In this document: positions 1 to 8,817 of the stretch, in pieces
Position numbering within the stretch: the stretch's first letter is position 1
Layout of the letters: every line of letters begins with the position of its first letter
Assembly: GCF_050563535.1 (NCBI RefSeq)
Contig: NZ_JBNXUO010000007.1
Span: 1 to 64,000, forward strand
DNA from: Falsiroseomonas sp050563535
GTDB taxonomy: Bacteria; Pseudomonadota; Alphaproteobacteria; Acetobacterales; Acetobacteraceae
Length of the DNA: 64,000 nucleotides
Reading direction: 5' to 3'
Notes under the pieces: generated by a model
What the model saw: the letters and a program-made list of their open reading frames with translations, nothing else
The model's database searches: none
What the model was told of the DNA's origin: nothing
Translations under genes and position numbers: made by a program

Positions 1-75
1 GAAGCGCGCGCCGCGCGGCTTGCCGCCATGCAGGCCGCGCTCGACGACCTGCCGCGCGCGGGCGGCCCGCGCTAA
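1..75 (+). CDS. C-terminal end of an unidentified protein (cut by window start)
   Basis: An open frame enters from the left edge and stops at TAA (73-75), giving 24 residues ending DDLPRAGGPR. The segment is Ala/Arg-rich and could be the end of a helix. It lies about 150 bp upstream of the flagellin start on the same strand, so it may belong to a flagellar gene, but too little is present to name it. The 150 bp between it and flagellin must hold the flagellin promoter. I see no convincing sigma-28 or sigma-54 match there. Confidence 0.45.
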   Translation, partial: EARAARLAAMQAALDDLPRAGGPR

Positions 76-225
76 CCTCGCCTTCACCACCGGCCGGCAT
101 GATGGGCGGCGCGGGGCCAGCAGAAGGTGCGGCCCCCGCCGGCCGCGCCGCGGCGCGCCGGCTTCCGCGGTAGGGCGGCAAGACGCTTCATCCCACTGTG
201 GCGTGATCTCCAAGGATCAGGCGCC

Positions 226-1365
226 ATGTCCTCCATCAACACCAATGTCTCCGCGATGGCCGCGGTGCGCTCGCTGAACAGCATCTCGACCGAGATGGGC
301 CGCACGCAGCAGCGCATCGAAAGCGGGCTGCGCATCGGCAAGGCCAACGACGACCCGGCCGTCTTCACCATCTCGCAGAAGATGCGCGCGGACCTGAACG
401 GCCTGAATGCGGTGGTGGACAGCCAGAATTTCGGCCGCGCCACGCTCTCCGTCGCGCGCGACGCCGCGACGCGCATCAGCACCGAGCTCGGCAAGCTGAA
501 GCAGACCATCACGCAGGGCCAGCAGCAGGGCCTGGATCAGGCGACGATGAACGCGCAGATCACCTCCGCGCTGTCCAACATCGACGCCTTCGCGGGTTCG
601 GCCTCCTTCAACGGCGTCAACCTCATCAATGGCGGCGGCGGGTCGCTGACCGTGCTGCGCGACATCGCCGGCAGCACCACCTCCATCGCCGCCTCCGACA
701 TGCGCTCCTCGGCGGGCGGGCTGAACCTGGCAGGGCTGACCGTGACGCAGGGCGCGCGGCAGATTGCCTTCGACAGCTCGCTCGCCATCTCCGACGGGAT
801 GGGGCTGTCGGTGACGGTCGGCACCACCACCTTCGTCTTCGAATTCAACAGCGACGCCAGCCTCGCCGGATCGGCCGGGCCGAACACGGTGGTGCGCGCG
901 GTCGAGTTCAGCACGGCGCAGTCGCCGTTGCAGCGCCTGGGCTCGCTGCTGAACGCCATGTCGGAGGAGGGCATCAATGCCAGCTTCGACAACAGCGGCA
1001 ACATCGTCGTCAGCAACGCCACCAACGTCGCTTCCGGCGGCAACGGCGCCACCGCCATCACCGGCGCGACGGTGACGCAGATCGGCGGCGCGCAGGGCGC
1101 GATCGCGCGGGTGGACGGCGCCATCACCACGGCAGGCAACGTGCTGGCCCGCCTCGGCGCCTCGCTCCAGCAGATCGAGGGGCTGCGGGACTTCAGCGTG
1201 CAGCTGCGCGACAGCCTGCGGGAGGGGCTGGGCGCGCTGGTCGATGCCGACCTGGCGGAGGAGAGCGCGCGGCTGTCCAGCCTGCAGACGCGCCAGCAGC
1301 TCGCCACGCAGTCGCTGTCCATCGCGAACCAGCAGAGCCAGTCGCTGCTCGGCCTGTTCCGCTGA
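226..1365 (+). CDS. Flagellin
   Basis: A 379-residue flagellin, the subunit of the flagellar filament, exported by the flagellar type III apparatus. The N-terminal D0/D1 coiled region (residues about 1-140) has the hallmark INTNVSAMAAVRSLN start and a SGLRI..A.DDPA segment. The C-terminal helix (about 300-379) ends with the QTRQQLATQSLSIANQQ pattern and a terminal arginine. The middle is a short variable domain rich in Gly, Ser, Thr and Asn. The start at 226 is preferred to an in-frame ATG at 127 because residue 1 then aligns with the family start and AAGGA lies 9 bases upstream. No other flagellar structural gene is in the window. Ser/Thr-rich surface loops could be glycosylated, as in other Alphaproteobacteria; that is inference. 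Confidence 0.95.
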   Translation: MSSINTNVSAMAAVRSLNSISTEMGRTQQRIESGLRIGKANDDPAVFTISQKMRADLNGLNAVVDSQNFGRATLSVARDAATRISTELGKLKQTITQGQQQGLDQATMNAQITSALSNIDAFAGSASFNGVNLINGGGGSLTVLRDIAGSTTSIAASDMRSSAGGLNLAGLTVTQGARQIAFDSSLAISDGMGLSVTVGTTTFVFEFNSDASLAGSAGPNTVVRAVEFSTAQSPLQRLGSLLNAMSEEGINASFDNSGNIVVSNATNVASGGNGATAITGATVTQIGGAQGAIARVDGAITTAGNVLARLGASLQQIEGLRDFSVQLRDSLREGLGALVDADLAEESARLSSLQTRQQLATQSLSIANQQSQSLLGLFR

Positions 1366-1384
1366 TCCGCGGCCGCGTGGGGAA

Positions 1385-1410
1385 GGGCGCCGCCGCCGCG
1401 TGCGGCGCCC
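1385..1410. terminator. GC-rich hairpin between convergent flagellin and hppD
   Basis: A perfect 9-bp stem (GGGCGCCGC at 1385-1393 pairing with 1402-1410) closes an 8-base loop. It sits 20 bp after the flagellin stop and just before the end of the convergent hppD gene. There is no T-run, so it is a probable bidirectional attenuating hairpin rather than a textbook intrinsic terminator. Confidence 0.55.
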
Positions 1411-1416
1411 CGCCCG

Positions 1417-2526
1417 TCACTCCGCCGCCGGTTTCAGCACGCCGCGGCGGATCTGGTCCAGCTCGATGCTCTCGAACAGAGCGCGGAAGTTGCCCTCGCC
1501 GAAGCCCTGGTCGCCCTTCCGCTGGATCAGCTCGAAAAAGATCGGGCCGATGACGGTGCCGGTGAAGATCTGCAGCAGCCGCCCGCCTTCCGGCGTCGGC
1601 GCGCCGTCGGTCAGGATGCGGTTGCGCGAGAGCCGCGCCACCTCCTCCCCGCCCAGGTCCGGCATCCGCTTCGGCAGCAGCTCGTAATAGGTGTCGGGCG
1701 TGTCCATGAAGGACAGGCCGTTGGCGCGCAGCCCCTCGACGCTGGCGAAGATGTCGTCGGTGCCGAGCGCGATGTGCTGGATTCCCTCGCCGTTGTAGGC
1801 GCGCAGGTATTCCTCGATCTGCGACCGGTCGTCGGAACTCTCGTTGATCGGGATGCGGATCTGCCCGCAGGGCGAGGTCAGCGCGCGGGACTTGAGCCCC
1901 GTCAGCTTACCCTCGATGTCGAAGTAGCGGATCTCGCGGAAGTTGAAGAGCTTCTCGTAGAACTGCCACCACACATCCATCCGCCCGCGATGGACGTTGT
2001 GGGTGAGGTGGTCGATCACCGTCAGCCCGTCGCCCGCCGGCCGCGGGTCGGCCCCGTCGAGCCAGCGGAAATCCACGTCGTAGATGCTGCCCTTCGCGCC
2101 GTAGCGGTCCACGAAATACAGCAGCGACCCGCCGATGCCCTCGATGGCCGGGATGTTCAGCTCCATCGGCCCGACCTTGCCGGTGACCGGCTTCGCGCCG
2201 AGCGCGACGGCGCGCGCATGGGCGCGGGCGGCGTCCGCCACGCGGAAGGCCATGGCGCAGGCCGAGGGGCCGTGCACCTTCTGGAAGGCCTGGGCGAAGC
2301 TCTCCGGCTCGGCGTTCAGGATGAAGTTGATGTCGCCCTGCCGCCACAGCGCCACCTGCTTCGACCGGTGCCGCGCCACGGGTGCGAAGCCGAGCCGGCG
2401 GAAGGTGGCTTCCAGCGCCGCGATGTCCGGGCCGGTGAACTCGACGAATTCGAAGCCGTCGGTGCCCATCGGGTTGGCGTCGCTGATCGCCCCGGCCAGG
2501 GCGGTGCGGTCGGGGGGGATGTCCAT
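1417..2526 (-). CDS. hppD: 4-hydroxyphenylpyruvate dioxygenase
   Basis: A 369-residue non-heme iron(II) dioxygenase that converts 4-hydroxyphenylpyruvate to homogentisate in tyrosine catabolism. It has two vicinal-oxygen-chelate halves. The metal-binding facial triad can be read as His173 (IDHLTHNV), His251 (IQHIALGTDD) and Glu332 (FFELIQRKG). The C-terminal gating helix includes the GFGEGNF motif. Length is normal for bacterial HPPD, with about 20 extra N-terminal residues. It is divergent from an Lrp/AsnC-type gene 121 bp away, the common arrangement for a substrate-responsive regulator and its target. Homogentisate dioxygenase and the later pathway genes are not in the window. Confidence 0.97.
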   Translation of the reverse strand: MDIPPDRTALAGAISDANPMGTDGFEFVEFTGPDIAALEATFRRLGFAPVARHRSKQVALWRQGDINFILNAEPESFAQAFQKVHGPSACAMAFRVADAARAHARAVALGAKPVTGKVGPMELNIPAIEGIGGSLLYFVDRYGAKGSIYDVDFRWLDGADPRPAGDGLTVIDHLTHNVHRGRMDVWWQFYEKLFNFREIRYFDIEGKLTGLKSRALTSPCGQIRIPINESSDDRSQIEEYLRAYNGEGIQHIALGTDDIFASVEGLRANGLSFMDTPDTYYELLPKRMPDLGGEEVARLSRNRILTDGAPTPEGGRLLQIFTGTVIGPIFFELIQRKGDQGFGEGNFRALFESIELDQIRRGVLKPAAE

Positions 2527-2647
2527 GGCGCGTTTCTCTCCGGCGTTCCGTGCCGCTAGCGATAGCGCAGCCGGCGGGGTGGAAAGCGCCGGAGATCGCG
2601 CCTAGCCTGCCCCTGCGTGCAGTCTTTCACTCAAACCGGGGCAGTGC

Positions 2648-3121
2648 ATGGCGGGATCCACCATCGAGCTCGATGCGACCGACCGCCGCCTGCTGCGCGC
2701 CCTGCAGCGCGACGGCCGCGCCCCGGTGACCGCGCTGGCCGAGCAGGTGGGGCTGTCCGCCACGCCCTGCCTGCGCCGGATCAGGCGGCTGGAGGAGGCG
2801 GGCGTCATCGCCCGCTATGCCGCGGTGGTGGATGCCGCGAAGGTCGGGCTGCCGATCCAGGCCTTCGTCCAGGTCGCGCTCTCCTCCCACGCCGAGGAGG
2901 TGGTGGCGGCCTTCCACAAGGCGCTCGCCGCGCGGGAGGAGGTGCTGGCCGCCTGGGCGATGAGCGGCGAGATGGACTACATGCTCCACGTCCTCGCCCG
3001 CGATTTCGAGGCCTATGCCGACTTCGCCCTGAAGGCGCTGCTGCGGATGCCCGGCGTGAAGGAGACGCGGAGTTCCTTCGTGCTCACCGCCCTCAAGCCG
3101 CCGGGGGCGGTGCCGGTGTGA
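2648..3121 (+). CDS. Lrp/AsnC family transcriptional regulator, divergent from hppD
   Basis: A 157-residue feast/famine regulator. Residues about 5-65 form the AsnC winged helix-turn-helix (LDATDRRLLRALQRDGR, then VTALAEQVGLSATPCLRRIRRLE). Residues about 70-150 form the RAM ligand-binding alpha/beta domain, with the typical SGEMDYMLHV and MPGVKETRSSF segments. It is divergent from hppD and probably controls it and itself from the shared 121-bp region in response to an aromatic amino acid or derived keto acid; that is inferred from layout. The last 29 bp overlap, tail to tail, the end of the convergent flavoprotein gene. Confidence 0.92.
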   Translation: MAGSTIELDATDRRLLRALQRDGRAPVTALAEQVGLSATPCLRRIRRLEEAGVIARYAAVVDAAKVGLPIQAFVQVALSSHAEEVVAAFHKALAAREEVLAAWAMSGEMDYMLHVLARDFEAYADFALKALLRMPGVKETRSSFVLTALKPPGAVPV

Positions 3122-4334
3122 CCTGCGAACGGGCAGCCGCGAAGGCCAGCGCGCCCCTTGCCGCCGCCACCCCGGTCGCGAAGCAGGCCTGCATCAGGTA
3201 GCCGCCGGTCGGCGCTTCCCAGTCCAGCATCTCGCCGCAGGCGAAGACGCCCGGATGGCGGCGCAGCATGAACGCCCCGTCGATCTCCTCCCAGCCGAGC
3301 CCGCCGGCCGAGGAGATGGCGCGCGCCAGGCCCTGCGCCGCGCGCGTGGTCACGGGCAGGGCCTTGGCGAGCCCCGCCAGGTCGTCGCGCGGGGCGCCGG
3401 CATGCAGGGCCTCCTGCACCAGGGCCACCGCCACGGGCGGCAGGTTCAGCCCCTTGCGCAGCCGCGCGCTGACCGTCTCCGCCCGGCCGCGCATCGCCAT
3501 GCGGGCGCGCGCCTCGGCGGGCGGGATGTCGGGGCGGAGGTCGAGGGTGAAGGTCGCGCTGCCGTCGCGGGCGATGGCGTCGCGGATGGCGGCGGACAGC
3601 GCATAGATCGCGCCCCCTTCGATCCCGGTCGCGGTCAGCACCGCCTCGCCGCGGAAGGTCCGGCCCTCGAAGGTGGCGGCGATGCGCTTCAGCGGCGCGC
3701 CCGCATGCGCGTCCCGCAGGCGCGGCGACCAGTCCACCGCGAAGCCGACATTGGACGGCGCGAAGGGCGCGGTGCGGAGGCCCGGCAGCAGCGCGGGCCA
3801 GGTGCCGTCCGAGCCGAGCCGGGGCCAGGAGGCGCCGCCGAGCGCGAGGACCACCGCCCCCGCCTCGTGGCCGGCCTCGCCCGCCGGGGTGGCGAAGCGC
3901 AGCGCGAGCGGACCGGCGCCGAAGCCGGTCCAGCGGTGGCGGGGCCGGATCTCCACCCCGAGCGAGGCCAGGCGGCCGAGCCAGGCGCGCAGCAGGGGGG
4001 ACGCCTTCAGCGGCTTCGGGAAGACCCGGCCGGAACTGCCGATGAAGGTCTCCACCCCCAGCCCCTCGCACCAGGCGACCAGCGCCGCGGGCGGGAAGGC
4101 GCGGACGGCGTCGAGCAGGCGGGGCTCCGCCGGGCGGTACTGCGCGAGGAAGGCGTCCAGCGGCTCGGAATGGGTCAGGTTGAGCCCGCCGCGACCGGCG
4201 ATCAGGAATTTCCGCGCCACCGAGGGCATGTGGTCGAAGACCGTCACGCGCGCCCCGGCGGCGGCGAGCGTTTCCGCCGCCATCAGCCCGGCGGGGCCGG
4301 CGCCGACCACGGCGATGTCTGCTTTGCTGTCCAT
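3093..4334 (-). CDS. HI0933/BaiN-like FAD-dependent flavoprotein (TIGR03862-like)
   Basis: A 413-residue flavoprotein of the HI0933-like group. A dinucleotide-binding Rossmann motif (VVGAGPAG, residues 9-16) opens the protein. It is followed by the group's KFLIAGRGGLNLTHSEP segment, a mid-protein GGASWPRLGSDG signature and the C-terminal FAD-contact region with GVFACGEMLDWEAPTGGYLMQ. Family members are NAD(P)/FAD oxidoreductases of mostly unknown substrate. I chose ATG at 4334 over an in-frame GTG at 4370, because 4334 leaves 41 bp to the divergent epimerase gene and places the Rossmann strand at the N-terminus. Its 3' end overlaps the convergent regulator gene by 29 bp. Confidence 0.88.
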   Translation of the reverse strand: MDSKADIAVVGAGPAGLMAAETLAAAGARVTVFDHMPSVARKFLIAGRGGLNLTHSEPLDAFLAQYRPAEPRLLDAVRAFPPAALVAWCEGLGVETFIGSSGRVFPKPLKASPLLRAWLGRLASLGVEIRPRHRWTGFGAGPLALRFATPAGEAGHEAGAVVLALGGASWPRLGSDGTWPALLPGLRTAPFAPSNVGFAVDWSPRLRDAHAGAPLKRIAATFEGRTFRGEAVLTATGIEGGAIYALSAAIRDAIARDGSATFTLDLRPDIPPAEARARMAMRGRAETVSARLRKGLNLPPVAVALVQEALHAGAPRDDLAGLAKALPVTTRAAQGLARAISSAGGLGWEEIDGAFMLRRHPGVFACGEMLDWEAPTGGYLMQACFATGVAAARGALAFAAARSQVTPAPPPAA

Positions 4335-4375
4335 CGCGGCTTTCTGCGCCCCGGCGGGCGCGATATCCACCCGCC

Positions 4376-5383
4376 ATGGACGCGACCCTGGTCACCGGCG
4401 GCGCCGGCTTCGTCGGGCTGAACCTCACCGAGGCGCTGCTGGCGCGCGGGGGGCATGTGGTGGTGTTCGGCCGCGAAGCCGCGCTGCCCGGCGCCGCCCC
4501 GGCGCGCTTCGCGCGGCTTCCCGGACGGCTCGAAGTGATCGCGGGCGACGTCAACGACGCCTCTGCCCTGCGCGCCGTCTTCGCGGGGCGGCGCATCGGC
4601 GCGGTCTTCCCCTTCGCCGCCGTCACCGCCGGGCCGGAGCGCGAGGCGGCGGACCCGCATGGCGTGCTGGACGTGAACCTGCACGGGCTGATCCGCACGC
4701 TGGAAGCGGCGCGGGATGCGGGCACGGTGCGGCGCGTGGTGCTGCCGGCCTCGGCCGCGGTCTATGGCGAGTCGGCCTATTCCCACGCGGTGCTGGACGA
4801 GGCGACGACGCCGGCCGTGCCGGTCAGCCTCTACGGCGTCACGAAATACGCGGTGGAACGTGCGGGCCTGCGGCTCTGCGCGCATTGGGGGCTGGATGCG
4901 GTGGCCGCGCGCATCGGCGCGTGTTTCGGCCCCTGGGAACGCGACACCGGGCTGCGCGACACGCTGTCCCCCCATCTGGCGCTGGCCACGGCGGCGCGGG
5001 CGGGGCGGGAGGCGGTGCTGCCGCCCGGCCTGCGTCTGTCCTACGACTGGGTCTATGTGCGCGACCTGGTGGCGGGGCTGCTGGCGCTGCTCGATGCGCC
5101 GGCGCCGCCGCACCGGGTCGTGAACCTCGCCTCGGGCGAGGATTTCGCCCCCCGTCTCGATGCCTGCCTTGGCGTCCTCGCGGCGCGTTTCCGGGGCTTC
5201 CGCTGGCGCGACGCGGCGGCAGGGGAAGCCGCGACCATCCGCGTCAGCGAGGCGCGGCCGAGGGGCGTCATGGCCATCGCGCGCGCGGCCGCGTTCGGCT
5301 GGCGCCCGCGCTTCGCGCCGGTGGCAGCCTATGAGGATTACGTCGGCTGGCTGTTGGCAAGCGCGGATCAGGGCCTAGGGTAG
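4376..5383 (+). CDS. NAD(P)-dependent epimerase/dehydratase (extended SDR)
   Basis: A 335-residue extended short-chain dehydrogenase. The cofactor motif TGGAGFVG is at residues 7-14. The catalytic pair is Tyr153-x3-Lys157 (LYGVTKYAVE), with Ser upstream in LPASAAVYGES. The C-terminal half binds the substrate, commonly a nucleotide sugar. The start lies only 41 bp from the divergent flavoprotein gene. No neighbouring sugar-biosynthesis genes indicate the substrate: a UDP-glucuronate- or UDP-glucose-type epimerase and a lactone- or aldehyde-acting SDR are all possible. Confidence 0.85.
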   Translation: MDATLVTGGAGFVGLNLTEALLARGGHVVVFGREAALPGAAPARFARLPGRLEVIAGDVNDASALRAVFAGRRIGAVFPFAAVTAGPEREAADPHGVLDVNLHGLIRTLEAARDAGTVRRVVLPASAAVYGESAYSHAVLDEATTPAVPVSLYGVTKYAVERAGLRLCAHWGLDAVAARIGACFGPWERDTGLRDTLSPHLALATAARAGREAVLPPGLRLSYDWVYVRDLVAGLLALLDAPAPPHRVVNLASGEDFAPRLDACLGVLAARFRGFRWRDAAAGEAATIRVSEARPRGVMAIARAAAFGWRPRFAPVAAYEDYVGWLLASADQGLG

Positions 5384-5491
5384 GGAAGACGCCCTCGATC
5401 GCCCCGGCCCCCGCGCCGCTGCCGGCCCCACGCAAGGGGGGAGCACGCCGGCGGCCGGGCCGAGGATGGGGGCAGGGAGAAGCAGGACCAC

Positions 5492-7852
5492 ATGCCCGAC
5501 ACGAATGTCTTCGATCCGACGCGCCTGAAGTTCGGCATCGGCCAGCCCGTGCCGCGGGCCGAGGACCCGGTGCTGCTGACCGGCCGGGGCCGCTACACCG
5601 ACGACCTCTCGCTGCCCGGCCAGGTCTGGGCCGTGATGGTGCGCAGCCCCTACGCGCATGGCGTGATCCGCTCCGTCGGGACGGAGGGTGCGCGCGCCAT
5701 GCCCGGCGTGCTCGGCGTCTGGACCGGCGCCGACCTGGCCGACTATGCGCCGATGACCTGCGGGATGCCGCTGAAGAACCGCGACGGCACGCCGCTGGTG
5801 ACGACGAGGCGCCTGCCGCTGGCGACCGACAAGGTCCGCCATGTCGGGGACCCGGTGGCCTTCGTGGTGGCCGAGACCCGCGCGCAGGCCAAGGACGCCG
5901 CCGAGGCGGTGGAGATCGAGGTGGACGCGCTGGACGCGGTGACGGAGGCCTCCGCCGCCGCCGCGCCGGGCGCGCCGCTGCTGTACGACGACATCCCCGG
6001 CAACCAGGTGCTGGACTACGCCGCGGGCGATTCCGCGAAGGTGGCGGAGGCCTTCGGCCGCGCGGCGCATGTCACGCGGCTGACGCTGCGCAACAACCGC
6101 GTGGTGGTCGCGGCGATGGAGCCGCGCAGCGCGATCGGCAGCATCGAGGACGGGCGCTGGGTGCTGCGGACCGGCAGCCAGGGCGTGTTCGGGATGCGCG
6201 CGCAGCTGGCCGGGCTGCTGCGGGCGGACACGAAGCAGGTGCGCGTGCTGACCGGCAATGTCGGCGGCAGCTTCGGGATGAAGGCGGCGGTCTATCCCGA
6301 ATACCTCTGCGTGCTGCACGCCGCGAAGGCGCTCGGCCGGCCGGTGAAGTGGACGGATGAGCGCAGCGGGTCCTTCCTGTCCGACGCGCATGGCCGCGAC
6401 CACGAGGTGGAGGCGGAGCTCGCGCTGGATGCGGAGGGGCGCTTCCTCGCGGTGCGGCTGACCAGCTTCGCCAACATGGGCGCCTGGCTCAGCCCGGTCG
6501 CGCCGCTGATGGGCACGGGCAACTTCTTCAAGAACGTGCAGTCGAACTACGCCACCCCGGCGATCGAGGTGGTGACGCGCTGCCTGGTGACCAACACCAC
6601 CCCGGTCAGCGCCTATCGCGGCGCGGGACGGCCGGAGGGCAACTACTTCATGGAGCGGCTGATCGAGGCCGCGGCGGAGGAAATGGGCATCCCCGCCAAC
6701 GAGCTGCGCCGCCGCAACCACATCCGCGCCGAGCAGTTCCCCTACGCCGCCGCCTCGGGCAGCAGCTACGACGGCGGCGACTTCACCGCCCTGCTGGACG
6801 AGGCGGTGGCGGCCGGCGACGTCGCCGGCTTCCCCGCGCGGCGGGAGGAGAGCCGGGCGCGGGGGATGCTGCGCGGCCTCGGCATCGGCAACTTCCTGGA
6901 ATGCACCGCGCCGCCGGCCAAGGAACAGGGCGGCATCCGCTTCGAGCCGGACGGCACCGTCACCATCGTCACCGGCACGCTGGACTACGGGCAGGGGCAC
7001 CTGTCGCCCTTCGCGCAGGTGCTGCACCAGCATCTCGGCGTGCCGTTCGACAGGGTGCGGCTGCTGCAGGGCGATTCGGACGAGCTGGTGGCGGGCGGGG
7101 GCACGGGCGGGTCGAAATCCGTCATGGCCTCCGGCGCCGCCATCATCGAGGCCTCGGCCAAGGTGATCGAGAAGGGGCGCGCCGCCGCGGCCTGGGCGCT
7201 GGAGGCGGCGCCGGGCGACATCGAATACGAACCGCATGGCGCGGGCGGGGAGGGCCGCTTCCTGGTGGCCGGCACCGACCGCGGCATCGGCATCATGGAC
7301 CTGGCCGCAAGGCTGCGCGCGGCGCCGAAGCTGCCCGAGGACGTGCCGGGGAGCCTCGACGTCACCCATGTCTTCGACCAGGCGCCGATGGCCTATCCCA
7401 ATGGCTGCCATGTCTGCGAGGTGGAGATCGACCCGGAGACGGGCATCACCCGCATCGACCGCTACCTGGCGGTGAACGACTTCGGCGTGCAGGTGAACCC
7501 TCTGCTGGTCGCGGGGCAGGCGCATGGCGGCATCGCGCAGGGCATCGGCCAGGCGCTGATGGAACATGTGGCCTATGGCGAGGACGGGCAGCTGCAATCC
7601 GGCAGCTACATGGACTACGCCCTGCCGCGCGCGGGCGACGTGCCGGCCATCGCGACCGGCAGCCATTCGGTGCCCTGCACCACCAACCCGCTCGGCGCCA
7701 AGGGCTGCGGGGAGGCGGGCTGCGCGGGGTCGCTGCCGGCGGTGATGAATGCAGTGGTGGACGCGCTGCGCCCCCTCGGCATCCGCCACATCGACATGCC
7801 CGCGACGCCGGAACGCGTCTGGCGCGCCATCCAGGCGGCGCGTCAAGGCTGA
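5492..7852 (+). CDS. Xanthine dehydrogenase/CoxL-family molybdopterin-binding large subunit (form II type)
   Basis: A 786-residue molybdenum hydroxylase large subunit. It begins with the family's GIGQPVPRAEDP...LTGRGRYTDD segment (aldehyde oxidase/xanthine dehydrogenase a/b hammerhead) and continues with the molybdopterin-binding domain. The active-site loop reads AYRGAGR (about residues 374-380), which marks form II CoxL-like proteins. True form I CO dehydrogenases carry AYRCSFR. The C-terminal GCGEAGCAG motif holds the catalytic glutamate. FeS and FAD subunits normally lie next to this gene but neither is in the flanking sequence. GCAGGA precedes the ATG. The substrate is unknown, most likely an aldehyde or N-heterocycle rather than CO. 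Confidence 0.93.
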   Translation: MPDTNVFDPTRLKFGIGQPVPRAEDPVLLTGRGRYTDDLSLPGQVWAVMVRSPYAHGVIRSVGTEGARAMPGVLGVWTGADLADYAPMTCGMPLKNRDGTPLVTTRRLPLATDKVRHVGDPVAFVVAETRAQAKDAAEAVEIEVDALDAVTEASAAAAPGAPLLYDDIPGNQVLDYAAGDSAKVAEAFGRAAHVTRLTLRNNRVVVAAMEPRSAIGSIEDGRWVLRTGSQGVFGMRAQLAGLLRADTKQVRVLTGNVGGSFGMKAAVYPEYLCVLHAAKALGRPVKWTDERSGSFLSDAHGRDHEVEAELALDAEGRFLAVRLTSFANMGAWLSPVAPLMGTGNFFKNVQSNYATPAIEVVTRCLVTNTTPVSAYRGAGRPEGNYFMERLIEAAAEEMGIPANELRRRNHIRAEQFPYAAASGSSYDGGDFTALLDEAVAAGDVAGFPARREESRARGMLRGLGIGNFLECTAPPAKEQGGIRFEPDGTVTIVTGTLDYGQGHLSPFAQVLHQHLGVPFDRVRLLQGDSDELVAGGGTGGSKSVMASGAAIIEASAKVIEKGRAAAAWALEAAPGDIEYEPHGAGGEGRFLVAGTDRGIGIMDLAARLRAAPKLPEDVPGSLDVTHVFDQAPMAYPNGCHVCEVEIDPETGITRIDRYLAVNDFGVQVNPLLVAGQAHGGIAQGIGQALMEHVAYGEDGQLQSGSYMDYALPRAGDVPAIATGSHSVPCTTNPLGAKGCGEAGCAGSLPAVMNAVVDALRPLGIRHIDMPATPERVWRAIQAARQG

Positions 7853-7974
7853 GTGAGGCGGGCGGCGGCCGCATGGCCGCCGTCCGGCCTGCCGTGTTGT
7901 GACGGAACGACCGGCATCGCATTCCGCATGGCATGCGGCTTGCGAAGCCCGTGGCGCCCCTGAAGGGGCGTCGG

Positions 7975-8286
7975 ATGCCGTTGCAAGATGCGAGGACCGT
8001 GGTGCCTGCCAGCCCAACCCTGCGACAGACCTTCCCGCGCTGGCGGATCGAGCGGAGCGCGGCGGAGGTCCTGCCCGCGCCGCCACGCTGCGCGAAGGTC
8101 ATCCCCTTCCCGGGGGCGGCGGCGCGGCGATCCTCCGTCGTGACCTATCCGGCGGCACTGGTCATGCCGGCACGGCAGTTGCCCGCGCCGCCGCCGCCCG
8201 CGCTGACGGAGGACCGCCGCGTGCGACTCGCCGCGGCCGGCGGGCTGGCCGCGTCCCTTCTTGCCGCCTTTCTCCTGATGCCGTGA
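7975..8286 (+). CDS. Small hypothetical protein with C-terminal membrane anchor
   Basis: A 103-residue protein of no recognised family, starting MPLQDARTVVPAS. The body is basic and proline-rich (repeated PAPP and LPAPPPP stretches). The last 20 residues form one hydrophobic helix (AAAGGLAASLLAAFLLMP) that ends at the stop, giving a tail-anchored layout. An in-frame ATG at 7933 would add 14 residues; neither start has a strong ribosome site. It is convergent with the next gene, 21 bp away. No function can be assigned. Confidence 0.5.
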   Translation: MPLQDARTVVPASPTLRQTFPRWRIERSAAEVLPAPPRCAKVIPFPGAAARRSSVVTYPAALVMPARQLPAPPPPALTEDRRVRLAAAGGLAASLLAAFLLMP

Positions 8287-8307
8287 CGCCCGGCCGGGCG
8301 GGCGCCG

Positions 8308-8673
8308 TCAGGCGGCGCGGCGGGTGACAGACCGGGCGGCGCTGCCGAGCGCGGCATCCCGCTGTTCGGCCGCCCAGACGGGGCCAGCCGCGAGGAAGGC
8401 ATCGAGTTCGGCCACTGCCAGCGTCTCGAGGTGTTCGGCGGCGGTGGTGGTGGCGGGATCCCAGCCGCGCATCACGCGCAGCACGGTCGCTTCCGCCTCG
8501 CTCGGGGCCTCATGCCGCGGCAGGGCGATGGAGGCGACGCGGCGCGCAGTCACCAGCAGCCGCACCCCGGCATCGATGCGCATGCGTTCGGCCAGGCCGC
8601 CATCGGCCAGTTCCGCCACCGCCTGCATCACCCGCGCCGCCTGACGCGACACGGCAACCCCGATATCCGGCAT
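8308..8673 (-). CDS. Hypothetical protein
   Basis: A 121-residue, largely helical protein with no family I recognise. It begins MPDIGVAVSRQAARVMQAV and carries an RRVASIALPRHEAPSEAE segment followed by a helical half rich in Ala and Glu. GGGAG lies 9 bases before this ATG and decides it over an in-frame ATG at 8751. There is no signal peptide or membrane segment. It lies 144 bp downstream of the CBS-domain gene on the same strand and convergent with the small tail-anchored gene. Codon bias matches its neighbours, which supports real coding. Confidence 0.6.
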   Translation of the reverse strand: MPDIGVAVSRQAARVMQAVAELADGGLAERMRIDAGVRLLVTARRVASIALPRHEAPSEAEATVLRVMRGWDPATTTAAEHLETLAVAELDAFLAAGPVWAAEQRDAALGSAARSVTRRAA

Positions 8674-8817
8674 CGTCCAGCATCTCCCGGTTGCTTCGCC
8701 GCGCCCCGCTGCGGCGCGCGTGGGAATGGTGACGCTCAAGCCCGCCTGCAAGACCGTGATGCACGAAAATGTGAAAATATGACATGCGGGACGCCGTCCC
8801 GCGACCGCGTCGGGTGG

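Noticed and set aside
76..225. Sigma-28 or sigma-54 promoter for flagellin
   Set aside because: No stretch matched either consensus with correct spacing; only the ribosome site is clear.
127..225. Longer flagellin start at 127
   Set aside because: It would add 33 Arg/Pro-rich residues ahead of the conserved flagellin N-terminus and skip the good ribosome site.
5492..7852. Aerobic CO dehydrogenase
   Set aside because: The active-site loop is AYRGAGR, not the AYRCSFR of true CoxL, and the CoxM and CoxS genes are missing.
5375..8086. Minus-strand 900-codon frame opposite the molybdenum hydroxylase gene
   Set aside because: Antisense artefact of GC bias; no domain is recognisable, and it covers three unrelated genes.
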